Origin: Chloroflexota bacterium
Lineage (GTDB): Bacteria; Chloroflexota; Ktedonobacteria; Ktedonobacterales; JACDGC01
DNA length: 5,357 nt
Assembly (NCBI GenBank): GCA_021812265.1
Contig: JAKAOI010000191.1
Span: forward strand, 1 to 5,357
Direction: 5' to 3'
Below, one piece after another: positions 1-4,494 of this stretch. A program made the position numbers and the translations under genes. Positions within the stretch are counted from its first letter, which is position 1. Each line of letters begins with the position of its first letter. The notes beneath the pieces are model-generated. The model was not told where the DNA came from and searched no databases. It was given only the letters and a program-made list of their open reading frames with translations.

Positions 1-175
1 TCTCACCGGCCCCAGAGCCTGCTATACCGGCCAGCGCCACCGCAACCAACGCGCCGCGCGCTTTTGCCGGCAGAAAAATATCAATAAGCATAGTCAGCGC
101 TGTAGTTACAACCAGCGGCGCTAACGCCAGCAGATGTCCCCAATCTGCATTGGAAACTGTATAGATAAAGTTCAT
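1..175 (-). CDS. nuoN: NADH-quinone oxidoreductase subunit N, N-terminal part (cut by window edge)
   Basis: Only the first 58 codons are inside the window. NuoN is one of the three antiporter-like, proton-pumping subunits in the membrane arm of complex I. The visible sequence begins MNFIYTVSNADWGHLLALAP, followed by a hydrophobic helix (about residues 14-35) ending in LTMLIDIFLP and a second hydrophobic stretch from about residue 41. This matches the usual NuoN start, where a short polar lead is followed by a helix ending in a conserved acidic residue (D32 here). Its ATG overlaps the TGA of nuoM (ATGA, positions 172-175), the typical nuoM-nuoN junction, so translational coupling is likely. 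I see no strong Shine-Dalgarno sequence of its own (only GGGACGG further upstream, inside nuoM). The identity rests mainly on position behind nuoM plus the hydrophobic pattern; the conserved pumping residues lie outside the window. Confidence 0.85.
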   Translation of the reverse strand, partial: MNFIYTVSNADWGHLLALAPLVVTTALTMLIDIFLPAKARGALVAVALAGIAGSGAGE

Positions 176-1716
176 AATGCGCTTTGCCGTCCCAATATTT
201 GAATAATGCGCGGCCCACTTGCATGAATTTGCTGAAGCAACGCGGTAAACTGTGTTAACGTCGGCCCAATACGATCCGGTATAAAAGCGGGAGCTAGGCC
301 AATGAACAGCATCAGCGCTATCAGCAGAAGCATGGGCAGCAGCGCGGCGAAAGAAATATCCGCAGATTGCGCGCGCGTCGCGGCGGTTCCATTTGGCTGG
401 ACAAAAACTTCTCCTTCGGGGCCTTCCATAACGCCTTGAAAGAATTGCAACATATACCAAGCGGCAGGAATGATAACCAATGTTGCCAGCGCGCCAAGAA
501 CTGCGTTAGCTTGAAATGCGCCCAGCAGGGTGAGAAATTCGCCGGAAAAACTATTTAGCCCGGGCAAACCCAACGAAGACAGCGCGGCAATGCAAAAAAC
601 CGTCGCCAAAATAGGGGTGTGCCGCGCCATGCCGCCAAATCTGCGCAGTGAACGAGTAGCGAATCGTGATTCGATATAACCGGCAATGATAAAGAGCGCC
701 CCAGTGGTAACGCCGTGATTCAGCATTTGCAGAACAGAGCCTTCCAGCCCAAATGTGTTCAGCGCAAATATACCAAGGATGATAACGTTCATATGGCTGA
801 CGCTGGAATATGCCAGCAATCGTTTCATATCAGACTGTGTCAGCGCCTGTACTGCGCTGTATAAAATGCCGATAACCGCCAGCACAGCAATATATGGAGC
901 CGCCTGTTTTGCAGCTTGAGGAAAAATTGCCGCGCCAAACCGCAGAAAGCCATATACTCCGGTTTTCGACATAATCCCCGCCAGCATAACAGTAACCGGA
1001 GCAGGAGCCTCGGTATAGGCGTCGGGCGCCCAAGAGTGAAACGGGAACAGCGGCGATTTTACGGCAAACGCTGCTGCAAACGCCAGAAATAAAAGAAGTT
1101 GTGCGTTTGCGGGAACGTGACCCGCTAATTGCGCAAAACTCATGCCGGTTCCACCGGCAACGACGGCGTTTAAGCCGATAACCCCGGCCAGCATAAGTAA
1201 AGAGCCGACAGCGGTATATAAAACAAATTTTATCGCCGCGTAGGTTCTGCGGGGTCCGCCAAATGTTCCTACCAGCAGATAAGCCGGAACCAGCATTATT
1301 TCCCAGAACACATAAAAGAGAAATGCGTTTTGGGCGAGAAACACACCCTGAATGCCGGTGGCTAAAAAGAGCATCAGAAAATAAAATAGGCGCGGCTTGT
1401 CGGAATTTTGCGAGACTTCTCCGGAAACCGCGATTGCGGTAAACGTCAGTAAAGCGGTAAGGATAATCAGGAAGATACTGACGCCATCTGCGCCAAGAGT
1501 ATAGTTTAGGCCCAGCCCCGGTATCCATGGCTGCGCTTCGGTAAATTGCACTGAGCCGGACGCCGTAAACTGAAAGCCTGCGTATACGGCCAGCGCCAGT
1601 TCTATGGCGGAAACGCCAATCGCCCACAAACGCGCCGCGCCGCGGGGAAACAGCGTTCCGGCCAAACCGCCGGCGGCCGGAAGAAAAATCAGCGCCGACA
1701 AGATGGGGAAATTCAC
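172..1716 (-). CDS. nuoM: NADH-quinone oxidoreductase subunit M (complex I proton-pumping subunit)
   Basis: This 514-residue integral membrane protein is an antiporter-like subunit of respiratory complex I, which couples NADH:quinone electron transfer to proton export across the cytoplasmic membrane. Its length is normal for NuoM (about 490-520). Almost the whole chain is hydrophobic helices. The family's pumping residues are visible: E139 in FYVFWEIMLVPAYL, K220 in AFAVKSPLFPFHSW, K251 in GIMSKTGVYGF, H308 in SSVSHMN, H334 in MLNHGVTTGALF and E393 in NSFSGEF. By established E. coli numbering these correspond to E144, K234, K265, H322, H348 and E407. The start is GTG (1714-1716), supported by AGAGGGG eight bases upstream and an in-frame TAA at 1738-1740. 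The stop overlaps nuoN. No nuoL lies upstream; the preceding same-strand gene encodes a zinc-ribbon protein. Mildly unusual: the common TWLPDA is SWAPDA here, and the block TEAPAPVTVMLAG is not the typical proteobacterial version. Confidence 0.97.
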   Translation of the reverse strand: MNFPILSALIFLPAAGGLAGTLFPRGAARLWAIGVSAIELALAVYAGFQFTASGSVQFTEAQPWIPGLGLNYTLGADGVSIFLIILTALLTFTAIAVSGEVSQNSDKPRLFYFLMLFLATGIQGVFLAQNAFLFYVFWEIMLVPAYLLVGTFGGPRRTYAAIKFVLYTAVGSLLMLAGVIGLNAVVAGGTGMSFAQLAGHVPANAQLLLFLAFAAAFAVKSPLFPFHSWAPDAYTEAPAPVTVMLAGIMSKTGVYGFLRFGAAIFPQAAKQAAPYIAVLAVIGILYSAVQALTQSDMKRLLAYSSVSHMNVIILGIFALNTFGLEGSVLQMLNHGVTTGALFIIAGYIESRFATRSLRRFGGMARHTPILATVFCIAALSSLGLPGLNSFSGEFLTLLGAFQANAVLGALATLVIIPAAWYMLQFFQGVMEGPEGEVFVQPNGTAATRAQSADISFAALLPMLLLIALMLFIGLAPAFIPDRIGPTLTQFTALLQQIHASGPRIIQILGRQSAL

Positions 1717-1770
1717 GTTAAGAACCCCTCTTTCGTGTTAGAAAATAGATATTTTTAAAAGCGTTACTAT

Positions 1771-1794
1771 TCATTGTACAGATATCATTGTACA
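1771..1794. repeat. Tandem 10-bp direct repeat upstream of nuoM
   Basis: TCATTGTACA occurs at 1771-1780 and again at 1785-1794 (TGTACAATGA on the minus strand), a 14-bp period. Each copy contains the palindrome TGTACA and, read on the minus strand, a TACAAT hexamer resembling a -10 box. The pair lies 55-78 bp before the nuoM GTG, in the 96-bp gap after the zinc-ribbon gene. I found no acceptable -35 hexamer at 16-18 bp from either TACAAT, so a protein-binding site or weak promoter is inference. An 11-bp match to the left copy (ATTGTACAGAT) recurs at 2661-2671. Confidence 0.5.
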
Positions 1795-1812
1795 CCATAT
1801 CCGGCTAAGGCG

Positions 1813-2499
1813 CTATTTGCGCTGCCGCCGAATCATCGGCATTCGCTGGTTTTGCAGCGTTACGCTGCACTTTGGGCAAATATACATCCCATCGGCTTCG
1901 CGGTAACGCAATTCCTCGGCGGGAAACGCCATGTAGCATACGCCGCAGTGCCCCGCGTCGGGCCGCGACGAAATGGCGCGATACGTAATAAAACTCTCGC
2001 GCAAATCATCCAGCATATCGGTTAATTCTCCCACAGGCGTGGGGGTATGCTGGGTAATTGCGCGGGTTTCGTGCCCCGATACACTGCGCGGCCGCGGTGT
2101 ATTTGTGGCAATATCAGTTTTAACGGTATATGGCTCTATTTCTTGGGAGGATCCGGCGTCTTCGCCGTCCTCTTCATCATCATCCGGTATATTTTCGGCA
2201 AATTCGGAATTTTCCGTGCGGGCAATAATATCAACGTCCAGCGGCTTAAAATATTGTAAATGAGAATAAGCGCTGAGTGATTCAATATACTCGCCATGCG
2301 CGCCGTGAATTTCCACTTTGGCAAATTCGGTGCGTTCTATATGAATATGCGGCTGATCTTCGATGTGAATTTGATCGGTTGCGCTGTCTGTTTGCTCGGC
2401 GCCATCAGAATCATTGCTCCCGCTGCGTGTCGCATTCATTTGCAGGGTTGGCTTTTTTTTATCTCGTGAATGTTTATATCTGCGTTGGCTGCTCATCAT
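1813..2499 (-). CDS. Uncharacterised protein with C-terminal zinc ribbon
   Basis: I do not recognise this 228-residue protein. It has a basic N-terminus (RRYKHSRDKKK), a low-complexity polar stretch (about 20-45), a duplicated short pattern QIHIEDQPHIHIER (43-56), an acidic run PDDDEEDGEDA (105-115), a probably helical segment GELTDMLDDLRESF (157-170), then C185-x2-C188, 19 residues, C208-x2-C211, and a basic tail ending RRQRK. Two CxxC knuckles with this spacing suggest a zinc-ribbon fold, as found in nucleic-acid or protein-binding adaptors; no catalytic motif or membrane helix is seen. The start is ATGATG: AGAGGG (2505-2510) sits 5 bases before the first ATG and 8 before the second, so initiation at 2496 (227 residues) is at least as likely. 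It precedes nuoM on the same strand by 96 bp and may be cotranscribed with it. An A8 run within codons 13-16 is prone to slippage. The reading frame is well supported; the function is unknown. Confidence 0.85.
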   Translation of the reverse strand: MMSSQRRYKHSRDKKKPTLQMNATRSGSNDSDGAEQTDSATDQIHIEDQPHIHIERTEFAKVEIHGAHGEYIESLSAYSHLQYFKPLDVDIIARTENSEFAENIPDDDEEDGEDAGSSQEIEPYTVKTDIATNTPRPRSVSGHETRAITQHTPTPVGELTDMLDDLRESFITYRAISSRPDAGHCGVCYMAFPAEELRYREADGMYICPKCSVTLQNQRMPMIRRQRK

Positions 2500-2669
2500 T
2501 AAAACCCTCTGGCGTAGGTGAAAATTCCGCCAATATGTTCAGCATATCACGTATTGAACAGTTTGGCAGTATAATGCCGAAGGTCCCGCTCTTCTTGACA
2601 TATTGAAAATATCTGGTAAGGTATTGTGTATCACATTTTTTTCTCGTTTGGGGGAGGCTTATTGTACAG
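2500..2669. promoter_or_regulatory. Divergent intergenic region with promoter-like elements
   Basis: This gap separates the zinc-ribbon gene (minus) from the small membrane-protein gene (plus), so promoters for both should lie here. On the plus strand there is a perfect TATAAT at 2570-2575 within a short dyad (GGCA 2565-2568, TGCC 2575-2578), but without a good -35 at normal spacing. There is also a perfect TTGACA at 2595-2600, but the best following hexamer, TAAGGT at 2617-2622 (16-bp spacer), matches only 3 of 6. On the minus strand TATACT (2569-2574) is a possible -10. A palindrome, ATATT-GAA-AATAT, spans 2600-2612 just after TTGACA. The Shine-Dalgarno sequence of the plus gene is at 2650-2657. 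None of the promoter pairs is convincing alone. Confidence 0.4.
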
Positions 2670-2999
2670 ATGATTCAAGACTCCGGCAAGATGGCTGCCG
2701 CTGCCCACACAGCCATGGGAAAAATTATCCAATTTCGCGCGCCTGCCACAGAAGAGCCTGCGCCGCCCAGCGTTCAGGAACGCGGCAGGCATTTTTTAAA
2801 ATTTGCGCTGCCGGCTATTCCGGTTGCGGTTTTTACCAGTGTATTTCTTTTGTGCTACTCTGTAGAAGCGGCCGACGCTACATCTGCCGGCCGAGTTATC
2901 GATCCCGCCGCGCCGTTGTTGGGGGCGCTGGGAGTTACATTGTTAATAAGTGTTTTGTGTATCGCCATATACGAAATATATCGCAGAATTACCGCTTAG
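2670..2999 (+). CDS. Small uncharacterised protein with two transmembrane helices
   Basis: This 109-residue protein is not one I recognise. Residues 1-40 are polar and probably cytoplasmic (including RAPATEEPAPPSVQERGRHFLK). Helix 1 spans about residues 44-64 (FALPAIPVAVFTSVFLLCYSV). A short loop with EAADATSAGRVIDPAAP follows, then helix 2 at about 82-101 (PLLGALGVTLLISVLCIAIY), and a basic tail EIYRRITA. Positive charges flanking both ends predict a hairpin with both termini in the cytoplasm. A strong purine-rich site, GGGGGAGG (2650-2657), precedes the ATG, but the 12-base spacing is longer than usual. The ATG at 2691 is an alternative start, though further still from that site. I prefer this frame over the overlapping one because it alone shows coherent helices and charge asymmetry. 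The gene is divergent from the zinc-ribbon gene and convergent with the isomerase, with no operon partner visible to suggest a role. Confidence 0.7.
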   Translation: MIQDSGKMAAAAHTAMGKIIQFRAPATEEPAPPSVQERGRHFLKFALPAIPVAVFTSVFLLCYSVEAADATSAGRVIDPAAPLLGALGVTLLISVLCIAIYEIYRRITA

Positions 3000-3005
3000 G
3001 CTTCG

Positions 3006-3052
3006 GCGCCGCCGTTGGATAAAAGAGATTTTTATGCAAGCTTCGGCGGCGC
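3006..3052. terminator. Inverted repeat between convergent genes, possible bidirectional terminator
   Basis: GCGCCGCCG (3006-3014) and CGGCGGCGC (3044-3052) are perfect 9-bp inverted repeats, all G/C, enclosing a 29-base loop. They lie in the 73-bp gap between the stop of the small membrane-protein gene and the stop of the isomerase. A GC-only stem is what a shared terminator would use, but neither side carries a T-tract and the loop is long, so intrinsic termination is only a possibility. The element also contains a 9-bp direct repeat, GCTTCGGCG (3000-3008 and 3040-3048). Confidence 0.3.
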
Positions 3053-3072
3053 AAATGGTTTATCAATAGGCG

Positions 3073-4188
3073 CTATGACCGCCGGGCATATTGTTTTACT
3101 TGATCTTCAAATCCTCGGACATCCAGCCATGACTTTACTGCGCCGCCGATAATAACCGGAGCTTTTTGCAGCGCGGCAATATTGGGAGAACCGGTAAGTT
3201 GCATGGCGGTTTTTAATTCCAATAAAAATATCTCCAGGTAATCAAAAACGGCCTGTTGGCTGGTTGAAGCGGCTTTCAGCATTGGAAACGCTATGCCGGC
3301 TACACTTGCGCCAAGCGCAATGGCTTTGGCGGCGTCTAATCCCGAGCGTATACCGCCGGTGGCGATAATTGGCAGTTTGGCGGCGCTGGCTTCTATAACG
3401 CTGATAGGTGTAGCAATACCCCAATTGCGAAATACACTGCCGATAGCTTTAGTTTTTATGTCGCCTATTTTTTCGGCGCGAATGGCTTCCATTGCCGCCA
3501 TACTGCTGCCGCCGGCTCCGCCGGTGTCTATTGCTTGTGCGCCGGCGTTTAGCAGCGCTAAGGCGCTTTCTTTGCTGATTCCTGCGCCGGTTTCTTTAGC
3601 GATGACCGGTTGTCCAACGGCTTTTGTCAATTGCGTAAGAGCGGCCAGCACACCGCGCGCGTTTAAATCACCTTCGGGCTGCGCCGATTCCTGCAGATAA
3701 TTCAGGTGCAACGCCAGCGCGTCTGCGCCGATCATGCTTATTGCGCTGCGAATATCTTCGATAGTGAATGGCGCTTTGCCGGCTTGCGGAATAATTTGCG
3801 GCGCGCCAATATTAGCGATTAAAAACGCTGACGGAGCTACTCGCCGCGTAATGGCATAGGTTTCCGCCAGTTCCGGCGCGGCTATTCCGGCTCTTTGACT
3901 GCCCACCCCCATGGCCAGCCCATATTTTTCCGCCGCCGCGGCCAGTCGTTCGTTGATGATTGCCGCTCCGTCATATCCGCCGGTTATGGCAGATATAAAT
4001 ATTGGCGCGCGCAGTGTTTTTCCTAAAAATTCAATGTTACAGTCAATTTCATCGCGGTCTACTTCCGGAACCGCTTGGTGGATAAGTTGTATATCTGCCC
4101 AAGAAGCGGCCTGCGGCGCGGAAAGATCGTGTTCCAGCGCCGCGGCAACATGTTCTGCTTTTCTTTGCCGAATGTTGTTGTTATTCAT
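3073..4188 (-). CDS. fni: Type 2 (FMN-dependent) isopentenyl-diphosphate delta-isomerase
   Basis: This 371-residue cytosolic enzyme interconverts isopentenyl diphosphate and dimethylallyl diphosphate using reduced FMN and a divalent metal, supplying both C5 units for isoprenoids such as quinone side chains and the undecaprenyl carrier. The family signatures appear in order: RKAEH (9-13), SAITGG (67-71 region, where S-x-M-T-G-G is usual), MGVGSQR (93-99), ANIGAPQ (125-131), HLNYLQESAQPEGD (161-174, containing the H, N, Q166 and metal-binding E167), AKETGAGIS (197-205), DTGGAGGSS (221-229), NWGIAT (255-260) and the phosphate-gripping GGIRSGLDAAKAIALGA (278-294). Length is slightly above the usual 330-350. 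The ATG at 4188 is chosen because homology begins within ten residues and AAGGA lies ten bases upstream. The frame stays open for 122 further codons upstream, but that stretch resembles no protein and would overlap the next gene. It stands alone, convergent with the small membrane protein and divergent from the DUF2851 gene. Confidence 0.96.
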   Translation of the reverse strand: MNNNNIRQRKAEHVAAALEHDLSAPQAASWADIQLIHQAVPEVDRDEIDCNIEFLGKTLRAPIFISAITGGYDGAAIINERLAAAAEKYGLAMGVGSQRAGIAAPELAETYAITRRVAPSAFLIANIGAPQIIPQAGKAPFTIEDIRSAISMIGADALALHLNYLQESAQPEGDLNARGVLAALTQLTKAVGQPVIAKETGAGISKESALALLNAGAQAIDTGGAGGSSMAAMEAIRAEKIGDIKTKAIGSVFRNWGIATPISVIEASAAKLPIIATGGIRSGLDAAKAIALGASVAGIAFPMLKAASTSQQAVFDYLEIFLLELKTAMQLTGSPNIAALQKAPVIIGGAVKSWLDVRGFEDQVKQYARRS

Positions 4189-4204
4189 CGAAAGCCAATC
4201 CTTG

Positions 4205-4245
4205 AAAAAAAATTTTTTATATTGCCGACGCCGCAAAAATGAAAA
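4205..4245 (-). promoter_or_regulatory. Candidate promoter for the isomerase gene
   Basis: On the minus strand, TTTTCA (4245-4240; 4 of 6 to TTGACA) and TATAAA (4221-4216; 5 of 6 to TATAAT) are separated by 18 bp, giving a leader of about 20 bases that includes the AAGGA ribosome site. A symmetric A8T6 tract (4205-4218 on the plus strand) overlaps the -10 and would be intrinsically bent. A second candidate pair lies further upstream on the same strand, TTGGTT (4408-4403) and TATATT (4385-4380) with a 17-bp spacer, which would give a leader of about 185 bases. This is inferred from sequence only. Confidence 0.35.
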
Positions 4246-4321
4246 AATGCGCGTCAAGAAATAAACTTGCGGCAGTTGACCCAGCTTTATGAAGACCATT
4301 CGGAGCCGCTGCAGCTTTTTT

Positions 4322-4356
4322 ATCGGGAAATGAATCGGGAAATAGGTGTTTTTCCC
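4322..4356. repeat. Tandem ATCGGGAAAT repeat with adjoining dyad
   Basis: ATCGGGAAAT is perfectly repeated at 4322-4331 and 4334-4343, a 12-bp period close to one helical turn. The GGGAAA of the second copy (4337-4342) is also the left arm of an inverted repeat with TTTCCC (4351-4356), with an 8-base loop. The array sits immediately before the candidate -35/-10 of the DUF2851 gene, in the region shared with the divergent isomerase gene, which is where an activator or repressor would bind. Function as an operator is inference. Confidence 0.45.
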
Positions 4357-4382
4357 TTGAAGCAAACATCTTAGTTTATAAT
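4357..4382 (+). promoter_or_regulatory. Candidate promoter for the DUF2851 gene
   Basis: A perfect TATAAT -10 hexamer lies at 4377-4382, preceded by TTGAAG at 4357-4362 (4 of 6 to TTGACA). The spacer is only 14 bp, shorter than the normal 16-18, so either another -35 or an activator would be needed. An overlapping TATAAC at 4382-4387 gives 19 bp. Transcription from here would leave a leader of about 105 bases before the ATG at 4495. The tandem ATCGGGAAAT repeats directly abut it upstream. Confidence 0.35.
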
Positions 4383-4494
4383 ATAACAAGACTGCCGTTT
4401 TGAACCAAGATATTTTGCCGCTGTTTCGGATGAACCGGATATGCGGCGCCGGCAAAAAGCAGAGTAAGGCAAACAAGGAAGCAGGCGCAAGTAC

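Noticed and set aside
830..1627. Long minus-strand open frame of 265 codons inside nuoM
   Set aside because: It is in another frame of nuoM; its translation is rich in Arg, Ser and Cys and shows no domain, while the nuoM frame carries every conserved residue.
2085..2100. GC-rich palindrome GCGGCCGC within the zinc-ribbon gene
   Set aside because: It is explained by Arg/Pro codons (TPRPRS region); it is isolated and not repeated.
1774..2263. Plus-strand open frames (83, 96 and 70 codons) opposite the zinc-ribbon gene
   Set aside because: They lie antisense to a gene supported by a ribosome site and paired CxxC motifs; none has a coherent domain or ribosome site.
2564..2579. Possible sigma-54 promoter (TGGCAG...TGC)
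   Set aside because: The spacing between the GG and GC elements is one base too short for the strict -24/-12 arrangement, and the match to TTGC is incomplete.
2603..3022. 139-codon plus-strand frame overlapping the small membrane protein
   Set aside because: Its translation is Cys/Arg/Ser-rich without structure, and its start lacks a ribosome site. The frame starting at 2670 shows two clean helices and a purine-rich site upstream.
3911..4264. 117-codon plus-strand frame opposite the isomerase
   Set aside because: It is antisense to the strongly supported isomerase and has no recognisable features.
4304..4322. GCTGCAGC palindrome followed by T6, terminator-like
   Set aside because: The 8-bp palindrome leaves no loop for a stable hairpin and no plus-strand gene ends upstream of it.
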